Of a DNA stretch of 64,000 nucleotides, positions 51,682-62,800 are shown one piece after another (within the stretch, counting starts at the first letter, position 1; each line of letters starts with the position of its first letter). Origin of the DNA: an uncultured Clostridia bacterium (lineage in GTDB: Bacteria; Bacillota; Clostridia; Christensenellales; UBA1242); contig CANQDK010000006.1 of the NCBI GenBank assembly GCA_947591785.1, forward strand, positions 39,672-103,671, written 5' to 3'. Both the position numbers and the translations under genes were made by a program. The notes under the pieces are model-generated. The model was not told where the DNA came from, made no database searches, and saw only the letters and a program-made list of their open reading frames with translations.

Positions 51682-51939
51682 GTGAAATATACTTTAGCAG
51701 TTTTTAAATCTCGCTTTGCGACACTGAATTTTGCAAACATATTAAAGTCTAGGAATATCCCTTCTGCAATAATAAACACTCCAAGCGTAATTTCGCATAG
51801 TTGTGGAATATCAGTCAAATTTTTAAGTGACTTTCTTCCAATTGTTAAAAATATTTTGGTGAATATTGGACAAAGTCAGTTTGATGGTTTTTATTCTATG
51901 ATTGAAATTAATGGCAGAATGAATATTATAAAAATTTAA
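51682..51939 (+). CDS. DUF3343-like putative Se/S carrier protein
   Basis: GTG start, RBS AAGGAGG; KYTLAVFKSRFATLNFANILKSRNIPSAIINTPSVISHSCGISVKF. Confidence 0.75.
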   Translation: MKYTLAVFKSRFATLNFANILKSRNIPSAIINTPSVISHSCGISVKFLSDFLPIVKNILVNIGQSQFDGFYSMIEINGRMNIIKI

Positions 51940-51990
51940 GAAATAAAAAAATAATATAAGAAAATTAACAAAAATTTATAAAAAATAGCA

Positions 51991-52018
51991 AAAAAACGCA
52001 AAAATAATGCGTTTTTTT
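51991..52018 (+). terminator. Rho-independent terminator
   Basis: AAAAACGCA-AAAATAA-TGCGTTTTTTT. Confidence 0.65.
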
Positions 52019-52135
52019 ATAATTTTTTACTTTTTTTAATAAAAAATTTTAATATGAAAAATAAAATATGATTTAATTATTTTTGTAAATTTATTCAAAA
52101 AGCATAAAATATTCGCTTTTTCATAAAATAGCGTT

Positions 52136-52699
52136 ATGAAAATATTTTTAACAATTTTTCTTAGTGTGTCTTTTGTTTTTATCTCGATTTTTGGAATTAA
52201 TTGTGTCTATGGATATTTCTTTCCAATTAAATTTGAAAGCGAAATTGAAACTGCTTGCGAACTTTATGATGTTGATAAAACAATTGTTTTTGCAATAATT
52301 AACACAGAAAGTCACTTCAATAAAAATGCTGTTTCTCAAAAGGGAGCTGTTGGATTGATGCAGGTGTTACCATCAACCGCACTTTCATTGAAAAATGAAG
52401 TTGATGAAAATATGTCTGTTATAGATGAAAAAGAGATGGAAGATGCATTGAAAAATCCATCAGTAAACATTAAATTTGGAACTTTTTATTTCTCAAAACT
52501 CTTAAAAAAATTTGATAATGTGATTGACACTGCATTATGTGCCTATAATGCGGGGCCAACTGTTGTGAATGGTTGGTTACAAAATTCATCTTATAGTGTT
52601 GATGAAAAGAATTTGGTAAAAGTACCTTATAGAGAAACGGAGAATTATTTACAGAAATTCCACAAAAATTTTAATTATTATAATACTAAAATCAAATAA
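52136..52699 (+). CDS. Lytic transglycosylase (SLT domain)
   Basis: FAIINTESHFNKNAVSQKGAVGLMQVLPSTA...CAYNAGPTVVNGWL. Confidence 0.93.
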   Translation: MKIFLTIFLSVSFVFISIFGINCVYGYFFPIKFESEIETACELYDVDKTIVFAIINTESHFNKNAVSQKGAVGLMQVLPSTALSLKNEVDENMSVIDEKEMEDALKNPSVNIKFGTFYFSKLLKKFDNVIDTALCAYNAGPTVVNGWLQNSSYSVDEKNLVKVPYRETENYLQKFHKNFNYYNTKIK

Positions 52700-52731
52700 A
52701 AAATAAAAACTGAGTTGTTCAGTTTTTATTT
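52700..52731. terminator. Bidirectional terminator between convergent genes
   Basis: AAAAACTGA-GTTGT-TCAGTTTTT. Confidence 0.7.
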
Positions 52732-53135
52732 TGTTCACAAAGAGTTTCCATTAAGTTATAAAATTCTGGATTTGTTCTTTTAACTGAAATGGGTTTTCCA
52801 TTATTATCAAGAAAACAATGTTCACTTGTTGCAGTGCAAACAATGTTATTGTTACAAGTCATAATATATTCAAACTCGCAACGCACTCCAGTGAAATTTT
52901 TGAGTTTAACTTCAATTTCAATATTGTCTGCATAAGTGGTTGTTTTTTTATAATTTACATTTACAGCAATAACAGGCGAGATTATGCCACAATCTTCAAG
53001 CCGTTTGTAAGGAAAGCCAACTTTTTCTAAAAAGTCGGTGCGTGCTTCTTCCATAAAACGAATGTAATTTGAATGATGTGTGAATTGCATTTTGTCTGTT
53101 TCATAATATTGAACTTTATGAATATATTTTTCCAT
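52719..53135 (-). CDS. Hotdog-fold acyl-CoA thioesterase (4HBT/YbgC-like)
   Basis: YIHKVQYYETDKMQFTHHSNYIRFMEEARTDFLEKVGFPY. Confidence 0.92.
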   Translation of the reverse strand: MEKYIHKVQYYETDKMQFTHHSNYIRFMEEARTDFLEKVGFPYKRLEDCGIISPVIAVNVNYKKTTTYADNIEIEVKLKNFTGVRCEFEYIMTCNNNIVCTATSEHCFLDNNGKPISVKRTNPEFYNLMETLCEQNKN

Positions 53136-53144
53136 ATAAAATTC

Positions 53145-53297
53145 CTATCTATTTTCTCTTTCAAATGTTATGATAACTCCACTGAGCATTGCAATGTTTG
53201 GTGACACAGAAACAACTTTCCAACCATCTTTTGCAAGAAGATTCATGTTTTCTTCAGCATTCTTTACACTGCTTTTAACAACTTTATATTCAATCAT
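53145..53297 (-). CDS. Small DUF4177-like protein (50 aa)
   Basis: Not in ORF track; MIEYKVVKSSVKNAEENMNLLAKDGWKVVSVSPNIAMLSGVIITFERENR. Confidence 0.6.
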   Translation of the reverse strand: MIEYKVVKSSVKNAEENMNLLAKDGWKVVSVSPNIAMLSGVIITFERENR

Positions 53298-53503
53298 TTT
53301 TTTTCTCCTTTTTTAATAAGTGTTTCTTTTTAATTTTTCTACAATTAAAATATAAACTGGTTAGTTTATTTAATTTCGCATGTAATTAAAAGTTTGGTGC
53401 GACAAACGATATCAAATCCGAACCACGAAGTTTTAATTGGCATAGGATTTATAATTCTCCATGTCACTATATAATTATAACACAAATTATAAGATAAAGC
53501 AAG

Positions 53504-53536
53504 AAAAAAGAGAAGGTTTATGCCTTCTCCTTTTTG
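53504..53536. terminator. Bidirectional terminator
   Basis: AAAAAAGAGAAGG-TTTATG-CCTTCTCCTTTTT. Confidence 0.7.
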
Positions 53537-53549
53537 TTTTGTTGTTGCT

Positions 53550-53795
53550 TTAAGGCTTGTGGACGGGGCTTAGGAAGTTGTAAAGGCTTTTTGCCGATAA
53601 GTTCTCCATCTCGCCACCGTTTTGGGCAAATTCTAACAAATCATGGGCTAATTTAAATGCTATTTCATCTATATGCTCTTGCGACAGTTTACACTTGCCC
53701 AGCCTTAATACCTTAGTATTAAGGTATATATTCCCCACATAGTCAGCCTGCGTTTTGTCATAGCAACAACAAATTGGCTCGACAAGTTTGTTCAT
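53550..53795 (-). CDS. Small hypothetical protein
   Basis: 81-aa ORF. Confidence 0.35.
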   Translation of the reverse strand: MNKLVEPICCCYDKTQADYVGNIYLNTKVLRLGKCKLSQEHIDEIAFKLAHDLLEFAQNGGEMENLSAKSLYNFLSPVHKP

Positions 53796-54142
53796 TTCTT
53801 ATTTTTTAGATATGAGAATGTCAACAACTTATCGATTTCAATCCTGTCAATTCTTTGGCCAGAAATTGACATTTTTATTATAACATATACTGTGAATTTT
53901 TGCTACATTTTTGCATGGGGTTCCCCGAAAATGCTTGCCATTTTTGGGGCAAAGGAAAAGCCAACCGAAAAGGCGAAACAAATTTTGTGAAAACAAAATT
54001 TTGAGCGCAAAGGTTGTGCTTTGACGAGAAGTGGGTATCCCACTTGGTCAGCATTTGGGGAGTGCATCAAAATTGAATCATGGACTTTGGGACTGAGTCG
54101 GCTACAGCCCTTTATTTTAGGGCTGTCTGCGAAATTTTGATG

Positions 54143-54784
54143 CTACTCCTTATCCTGCTTACTATTTTTCTCAATTTTTTCATCGTTTTTCAAACTATTT
54201 TGTTTCTTTATAACTTCTAAAAAGGATACCATTTCTTGAAGACTTGTAATGCAAGCCCTATATGGCCTTGAAGATTTGTTGATACCTAAATTAAAAGCTG
54301 TATTAGAAATAATTTCGTATGTAATATGCGGTTTTTCAATTTTATTTAACCTTATGATAAGTTTTAAATCTTTGCATTGTCCACTTATTTCTGCATTAAA
54401 TATGCCCGCAAACATACCGCCAAAAGCCCCACCTGTTGTAGTGGTCGTACCATTTTCGTAAATTTCGTAATCTAAGATGTCTTTAAAATCAATTATAGTC
54501 ACTCCAGCCGTAGAATAATCAACGAGTGCGATTTGCTTATTACCACTATCAACAAAAACAATTTTTTTACATCTTTCTGTTTGATCATATGTAGCAAAAT
54601 CATTTAAATAATAAATTTTTGTGGTATTAAAATTTGCTGATTTTATTGCTTGATTTGCCTTTTCGTTAATTTCTTCTTGTGATTTTTTTATACTATTTTT
54701 TCGGGTTGTTAAAGCCGCAAAAACAATTACGCATGTAATTGCAAAAACTATAAAAGGCACAAATAATATATAAATATAAATCAT
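54143..54784 (-). CDS. Membrane-anchored hypothetical protein
   Basis: N-terminal TM; 213 aa; upstream GGAG RBS. Confidence 0.6.
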   Translation of the reverse strand: MIYIYILFVPFIVFAITCVIVFAALTTRKNSIKKSQEEINEKANQAIKSANFNTTKIYYLNDFATYDQTERCKKIVFVDSGNKQIALVDYSTAGVTIIDFKDILDYEIYENGTTTTTGGAFGGMFAGIFNAEISGQCKDLKLIIRLNKIEKPHITYEIISNTAFNLGINKSSRPYRACITSLQEMVSFLEVIKKQNSLKNDEKIEKNSKQDKE

Positions 54785-54796
54785 TTTCTTCTCCTT

Positions 54797-55228
54797 TTAC
54801 CAAGCCACGATTTCTACGAGTTTAAATGTTGCCGGTCTTGTTGACGGGAAATCAAATAGGGTGGCTTCAAATCTCCAAGTATCTCCAGAGGACAAATTAT
54901 TAATATTTGCCAAAGCTGTTCCCAAGTTGTTTCCGTTAGCGTCATAAACACTAAACTCAACACTTGCGTATGAAAAATTTCTACTCGTCACATTTTTTGC
55001 AACCCCAGTAATCTTTGCCGAGTAGCCTAAATATTCATTATATTCAACTGACATTGATGTTCCAGATACTGCTAGTTTTTCGTTAGAAGAACCAGAGCTT
55101 CCCGCAAAAACAGATGCAACTACAATAATGCTTACAATTATGACGATTCCGATAATCGCTATCCAAATTCCTTTTTTATTTTTCGGATTTTTTGTTTGTT
55201 CGCTAACATCTAAATTAATTTCTTCCAT
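54797..55228 (-). CDS. FxLYD-like membrane-anchored protein
   Basis: N-terminal TM then ...YSAKITGVAKNVTSRNFSYASVEFSVYDANGNNLGTALANINNLSSGDTWRFEA. Confidence 0.75.
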   Translation of the reverse strand: MEEINLDVSEQTKNPKNKKGIWIAIIGIVIIVSIIVVASVFAGSSGSSNEKLAVSGTSMSVEYNEYLGYSAKITGVAKNVTSRNFSYASVEFSVYDANGNNLGTALANINNLSSGDTWRFEATLFDFPSTRPATFKLVEIVAW

Positions 55229-55239
55229 TAAACACCTCC

Positions 55240-55317
55240 AGGATTATACATAATCCTACTTAATTATACACAAAATAGGATGATATGTCAACCAAAAGAA
55301 TGACCCATCATCCTATT
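55240..55317. promoter_or_regulatory. Divergent operator region with four AGGATKAT half-sites
   Basis: AGGATTAT-AC-ATAATCCT (55240-55257); AATAGGATGAT (55274-55284) ... ATCATCCTATT (55307-55317). Confidence 0.6.
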
Positions 55318-55368
55318 TTTTATAAATTCATGTTTTAAACTAATATTAGGAGAGATAAATTGTAATTA

Positions 55369-55614
55369 ATGAAATCAATAAGTGATGTCGTAGTCGAAAG
55401 ATTATGTAAATATATGGGCGAAAGAAATATTACACAATACAAACTGTCACAGTTAAGCGGGATCCCTTTCCCAACCATTAAAAGCATAATGCAAAGACGG
55501 ACAAAAGGAATAACTTTAAAAACAATAATTATGCTAGCGGATGGACTTCAAATAAAACCTAGCGAATTTATAGATGACCCCGCTTTTTTAGCAGAAAACT
55601 TGGATTTAGATTAA
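55369..55614 (+). CDS. XRE-family regulator
   Basis: ERNITQYKLSQLSGIPFPTIKSIMQRRTKGITLKTIIMLADGL. Confidence 0.9.
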   Translation: MKSISDVVVERLCKYMGERNITQYKLSQLSGIPFPTIKSIMQRRTKGITLKTIIMLADGLQIKPSEFIDDPAFLAENLDLD

Positions 55615-55700
55615 GAAGATGACTTTGCGGCCATCTTTTTTTAATTTAGGTGCTGACTTTTTGATAAACTTATGTTATAATTGACAAAGGAGTTTAAACA

Positions 55701-56084
55701 ATGAATCTTGAAAATATCAAAGAGATGATTAATCTCTCTTACAAACTAAAAGAGGATAAGGACATTTGGTCTATGTGCTTGGACATTAAAAGTTTGTTAA
55801 ATATACGCATGTCTTTAAACACGATTGACATCATGAACACATCAAAAGTAATTTTTAAAAAATATGAAAAGGAAATCCTTAAAATCAGCAAAATGCAACC
55901 AAGTTATAATACTCAATCTGTTTCATCCCCAACTGTTATAGAAGTGAATGATTTTGTATTAGAATGGCTAATAAAATTACTTTGCAAAAAAGTGATTGAA
56001 AAATTGGCAACAGAAAAAATAGAAATCGATTATAGTCAAGATCTATCTATTGTAATTAACTTAGTTAAGCAACTTCTAAATTAA
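55701..56084 (+). CDS. Hypothetical protein
   Basis: RBS AAAGGAG; 127 aa. Confidence 0.5.
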   Translation: MNLENIKEMINLSYKLKEDKDIWSMCLDIKSLLNIRMSLNTIDIMNTSKVIFKKYEKEILKISKMQPSYNTQSVSSPTVIEVNDFVLEWLIKLLCKKVIEKLATEKIEIDYSQDLSIVINLVKQLLN

Positions 56085-56096
56085 AAGGATATAAAA

Positions 56097-57689
<1,593 letters not shown>

Positions 57690-57912
57690 TTATATTTGGT
57701 GAATTTATTTCACAATTTGTATTATAGCATATTTCTTTTTTATTTGTAAACATTTTAAGAAAATGTGAAAAATTATTGTTAAAAATTTGTTAAGAATTTT
57801 ATAAAAAATCCAAATAAAATGAAAAAATCATTATTTTTTGATAAAATTTTAGCATTTTGTTTTGAATTCGACAATAAAAGCATTATAATGAAATATATAA
57901 AAGGAGGGTTTT

Positions 57913-58635
57913 ATGAAAGAATTAGTTAAAAAGTCGATTGCGGAAATGATTGGAACAGCTGTTCTTGTTATTTTTGGGTGTGGTGTTGCAATTGCAACCA
58001 AAGTGGACACTGTGGCAACTTCTCTTGCTTTTGGGCTTGCAATTGTTGCAATGGCATATTCAATTGGAAATGTTTCAGGGTGTCATGTTAATCCAGCAGT
58101 TTCTCTTGCAATGTTAATAAAAAAACAAATCACTTTCAAAGAATTTCTTGTTTATGTTGCAAGTCAACTTGTTGGTGCAACAATAGGTTGTTTGTTGCTT
58201 TGGCTTGTGTTTGGAAAAGGCTGTGGCTTTGGTGCAAACACAATTCAAGACACTCTTGCACCATACACTGATTCATACGGAGTTGAACTTGTTGTTGCTC
58301 TTATAAGCGAAATCGTTTTGACTTTTGTGTTTGTGCTTGTGATTTGTGGCGTAACTTCAAAAGAACATAACAAAGCGGTAAGCGGAATTGTGATTGGTCT
58401 TACACTTACACTTGTTCACCTTCTCGGTTTGTTCTTCACTGGAACATCTGTCAACCCAGCAAGAAGTCTTATTCCAGCATTGTTTGCTTTGTTTAGTGGC
58501 ACAGCAGCAATCAGTCAAGTTTGGGTGTTTATTGTTGGACCATTAATTGGCGGAGCTCTTGCAGCTCTTGTTCACAACTTTCTTGAAAAAAAGAAAGAAA
58601 AATCGGCCAAAGTTGAAGAAAAAAACGAAAAATAA
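57913..58635 (+). CDS. Aquaporin / MIP family channel
   Basis: Two NPA boxes (HVNPAVSLAM; TSVNPARSLIPALF); six-TM pattern. Confidence 0.93.
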   Translation: MKELVKKSIAEMIGTAVLVIFGCGVAIATKVDTVATSLAFGLAIVAMAYSIGNVSGCHVNPAVSLAMLIKKQITFKEFLVYVASQLVGATIGCLLLWLVFGKGCGFGANTIQDTLAPYTDSYGVELVVALISEIVLTFVFVLVICGVTSKEHNKAVSGIVIGLTLTLVHLLGLFFTGTSVNPARSLIPALFALFSGTAAISQVWVFIVGPLIGGALAALVHNFLEKKKEKSAKVEEKNEK

Positions 58636-58639
58636 ATAA

Positions 58640-58668
58640 AAAAAACACGAATTTTCGTGTTTTTTTCA
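58640..58668 (+). terminator. Rho-independent terminator
   Basis: AAAAAACACGAA-TTTTCGTGTTTTTTT. Confidence 0.75.
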
Positions 58669-58763
58669 AATTTTTAGGTTTTGATAAAACCAGTCCTTAT
58701 TCGACTGGTTTTTTCTTTTATGTGATTATTTAACTGGCTAAAATTAAGTTGGAGGTGAAAATT

Positions 58764-59678
58764 ATGAAATATAAAAATTGGTTGGAAGAGTGGCTTGAAG
58801 TTTTTGTTAAGCCAACAAATAAAATGCAAACTTACAAAAAATACAAAGGAATTGTCAAAAACCACATAGAGCGAAATTTGGGAGAGTGTGAACTTGAAAA
58901 CTTGAGTGCAGAAATATTACAACAATTTATTGCTGAACTTGTGTCTGAAAATTTGTCAACAAACACAATAAGCGGAATTGTTACCGTTTTAAAATTGTCA
59001 TTAAAGTTAGCAAGAATTAATGAAAAAACCAAAAATTTGCAAATAAATTTGATGGTTTTGCCAAAAACTCACGAAAAACAAATAAGTTGTTTTTCAAAAA
59101 CTGAACAGCAAAAATTTGAAAAATATGTAAGTTCTAGTTCCAAATCAAAACTTTTTGGTATTTTGCTTTGTTTGTATTCGGGGCTTAGAATTGGCGAACT
59201 CTTGGCATTGACATGGAAAGATGTAGATTTTGTTAAAAATTGCATATATGTGAACAAGACATGTTATGACAGTTGGGAAAATGGAAAATATGTGAAAGTT
59301 CTTGACGCACCCAAAACGGACAATTCAACTCGAATAATACCAATTTTTAAAAATCTTTTGCCAAAGTTGAAAGAAATGAAGAAAAATGCAAAAAGTGATT
59401 TTGTGATAGAGGGAAGGACTAATGAAGGAATTTCAATAAGGAGTTATCAATACACATTTGAGCGAATGTTAAAAAAACTTGGAGTCGAACATAAAGGATT
59501 TCACTCACTTCGTCACACTTTTGCGACACGGGCTCTTGAAGTTGGAATGGATGTGAAAACACTTTCAGAAATTTTAGGGCATTCCAATCCAATGATAACA
59601 TTAAAGAGATATGCACACTGTCTTTTGGAGCATAAAAGTGAGATGATAAATAAACTTTCAAAAATAAGTGTGATTTAA
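58764..59678 (+). CDS. Stand-alone tyrosine recombinase (candidate invertase)
   Basis: LLCLYSGLRIGELLALTWKDVDF; HKGFHSLRHTFATRALEVGMDVKTLSEILGHSNPMITLKRYAH; RBS GGAGGTG. Confidence 0.92.
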   Translation: MKYKNWLEEWLEVFVKPTNKMQTYKKYKGIVKNHIERNLGECELENLSAEILQQFIAELVSENLSTNTISGIVTVLKLSLKLARINEKTKNLQINLMVLPKTHEKQISCFSKTEQQKFEKYVSSSSKSKLFGILLCLYSGLRIGELLALTWKDVDFVKNCIYVNKTCYDSWENGKYVKVLDAPKTDNSTRIIPIFKNLLPKLKEMKKNAKSDFVIEGRTNEGISIRSYQYTFERMLKKLGVEHKGFHSLRHTFATRALEVGMDVKTLSEILGHSNPMITLKRYAHCLLEHKSEMINKLSKISVI

Positions 59679-59689
59679 TAAAAAAAGTG

Positions 59690-59710
59690 CATAGATTCAT
59701 TTAATCTATG
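59690..59710 (+). repeat. Recombination site IRL, 21 bp
   Basis: CATAGATT-CATTT-AATCTATG; 8-bp inverted arms with asymmetric 5-bp spacer. Confidence 0.85.
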
Positions 59711-59828
59711 AAAAACTAATAATTAAGAAGTGCATAGATAATTAAGAAAAATGAAAAATTGCATTAAACATCTTAAAAGTGTTTGGATTTTTACAAAAAT
59801 TATGTTAAACTTTTTATGGTACATAATG
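59711..59828. promoter_or_regulatory. Putative 118-bp invertible promoter segment
   Basis: Enclosed by perfect inverted 21-bp sites; contains promoter-like TTTACA and TTGGAT hexamers; recombinase upstream, surface gene downstream. Confidence 0.6.
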
Positions 59829-59849
59829 CATAGATTAAATGAATCTATG
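59829..59849 (-). repeat. Recombination site IRR, 21 bp, exact inverse of IRL
   Basis: CATAGATT-AAATG-AATCTATG = reverse complement of 59690-59710. Confidence 0.85.
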
Positions 59850-59889
59850 TAAACTTTAGAGAAATAAATTTTCATTTTTGGAGGAAAGT

Positions 59890-62800
59890 ATGGGTAAGAA
59901 ATTTAATTGGAAAATATGCTTGCTTTGTATTGTTTTGGTTTTATCTCTAACATTGTCAACAGTGTCACCAGTGTTGTATTTTGTTTTGGGGCAAAACAAT
60001 GAAGAAGTTACAACTCCAAGTTGGTTTGATGGACAAGGTGTCCCTGACAATGAGATAGGGAAAAATGGAGACTATTATCTTGACAGAGATAATGGTTCTG
60101 TTTGGCAAAAACAAAATTCAATGTGGAAGAAGATTTACGATATTGGCAAAGGAGAGCAAGGCGAAAAGGGTGAGGATGGAAATGGTTGGAGATATGGTAA
60201 AGGACTTCCTCAAAAACTTGCAACAGACAAAGAGGGGGATTTCTATCTAGACACAATGTCTGGAGATGTTTATAACTTTAAATCAGGGCAATGGATAAAT
60301 GTTGCAAACCTTAAAGGTGAAGACGGCCAAAATGGAAATTTAATTAAGACAGGAATGGTTCCACCAAATGGTGTTGTGGAAGGAAATAAAGGTGACCTAT
60401 ATCTTGACTCAAACACATGGTTTGTTTATGAATGTAAAGGTGGAAAAGTTTGGGAGCAGATAGGAAATATTGATGGCAAAGATGGGTCAACTTGGCAGGC
60501 AGGCACAAAAGACCCAACCTTACAAGAATCCAATGTTGAAGGGAAAGAAGGAGATTTTTATCTTAACACTGAAACATGGAATCTTTATAAAAGAGGACCA
60601 ATAAAATGGGAATTTGTCACAAATATAAAAGGTGATGCAGGAAAAGATGGAGCAAAGTGGAGTTTTGGAAATGGAAAGCCAGAAACACAAAGTATTCAAG
60701 ACCCAAATGAAGGGGATTATTATATAGACCTTGACAATTCTGATATATATCATTATGAATCAGAGAATTGGGAACAAGTTGGAAGTTTTAAAGGAGCAAA
60801 AGGTGATGATGGAGCAACATGGCAAGTGGGAGAGAAAGACCCAACATCACAAGATGCACATGTTGACGGAAATGAAGGCGATTTTTATCTTAACACACAA
60901 ACATGGAATTTATATAAAAAAGGTCCATCAAAGTGGGAGTTGTTGACAAACATAAGAGGTGAAAAAGGCGACGACGGTGCGACATGGAGATTTGGAAATG
61001 GACAACCACAAAAACAACCTGAAACAGACAAAGAAGGGGATTATTATTTAGATGAACAAAACTTAAAGGTTTATCGCTATCAAAGTGGCGAATGGAGTTT
61101 TGTTGGTTCAGTTAAAGGGAATGACGGTAAAGACGGAAAAACATGGAAAGTTGGTGACCAATCTCCTGAAGGAAGAGAAAGCGGAAATGAAGGAGATTTG
61201 TATCTTGACAAGACAACATGGATTGTTTACGAATGTAATGGCGGAACAAGTTGGACTTCAGTTGGAAATATAGATGGTGAAGATGGGTCAACATGGCAAG
61301 TTGGCACACAAGACCCAACTGCAAGGGAATCCAACGTCGAAGGAAAGAAAGGAGATTTTTATTTCAAATCTGACACATGGGATTTGTATAAAAAAGGCGA
61401 TTCAAGTTGGGAACATGTAACAAACATTAAAGGAGATAAAGGTGAAAAAGGCGATGCGGGAGCAACATGGAGATTTGGAAATGGAAATCCGCAAGACCAA
61501 AGCATTGAAGATGCAAAAGAGGGAGATTATTATTTAGACGAACAAAATTTTGAAGTTTATCGTTATCAAGGAAGCAGTTGGAAAGATGTTGGCACAGTTA
61601 AGGGTGTTGAAGGTAAGGCAGGAAACACATGGAAAGTTGGCGAACAATCTCCAGATGGTAAAGAAAACGGAAATAAAGGTGACATGTATCTTGACAAGAC
61701 AACATGGCTGGTTTATGAGTGTAACGGAGAGACAAGTTGGAGTCAAGTTGGAAATATAGCTGGTAAAGACGGAAAAGATGGCACAGTTTGGAAAACTGGA
61801 ACAGATGACCCATCTTCAGACGATGCACATGTTGACGGAAACGAAGGTGATTTCTATCTTAACACTGCAACATGGAATTTGTATAAGAAAGGTCCATCAA
61901 AGTGGGAGTTGTTGACAAATATCAAAGGCGAGAATGGTCTTAATGGGCAAGCAGGGACGACATGGAGATTTGGAAATGGACAACCACAGAAACAACCTGA
62001 AACAGACAAAGAAGGGGATTATTATTTAGACGAACAAAGCCTTGAGGTTTATCGTTTCCAAAGTGAAGATTGGCAAAGAGTTGGCTCAATCAAAGGGCTT
62101 GATGGAAAGAATGGAAACACATGGAAAGTTGGAACTTCATCTCCAGAAGGAATAGAAAGTGGAAATGAAGGGGATATGTATCTTGACAAGACAACTTGGA
62201 CTGTTTATAAATGCAATGGTGGAACAAGTTGGACTTCAGTTGGAAACATTAATGGAGCAGATGGAAACACTTGGCAAGTTGGCACAAAAGACCCAACCTT
62301 ACAAGAATCCAATGTTGAAGGAAAGAAAGGAGATTTCTATTTCAAATCTGATACATGGGATTTGTATAAAAAAGGTGATTCAAACTGGGAGCATGTTGCA
62401 AACATCAAAGGCGAGAAAGGTGATGCAGGAAAAGATGGAGCAAAGTGGAGTTTTGGAAATGGAAAGCCAGAAACACAAAGTATTCAAGACCCAAATGAAG
62501 GGGATTATTATATAGACCTTGACAATTCTGATATATATCATTATGAATCAGAGAATTGGGAACAAGTTGGAAGTTTTAAAGGTGCAAAAGGTGATGATGG
62601 AGCAACATGGCAAGTGGGAGAACAAGACCCAACATCACAAGATGCACATGTAGAAGGAAAAGAAGGCGATTTTTATCTTAACACTGAAACTTGGAATTTG
62701 TATAGAAAAAATTCTTCATCATGGGAATTTGTCACCAAGATAAAAGGTGAAGACGGACAAGCTGGAAAAGACGCAGACGATTTGTATATGGGCTATGACA

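Noticed and set aside
59711-59828. Assigning an exact promoter in the invertible segment
   Set aside because: Several weak -35/-10 combinations (TTTACA, TTGGAT; TATGGT, TAAACT, CATAAT) are possible; none is decisive by eye.
60637-62700. Repeat region considered as CRISPR array
   Set aside because: Repeats are long, protein-coding, in frame and contiguous; no 23-40 bp repeats with unique spacers and no cas genes.
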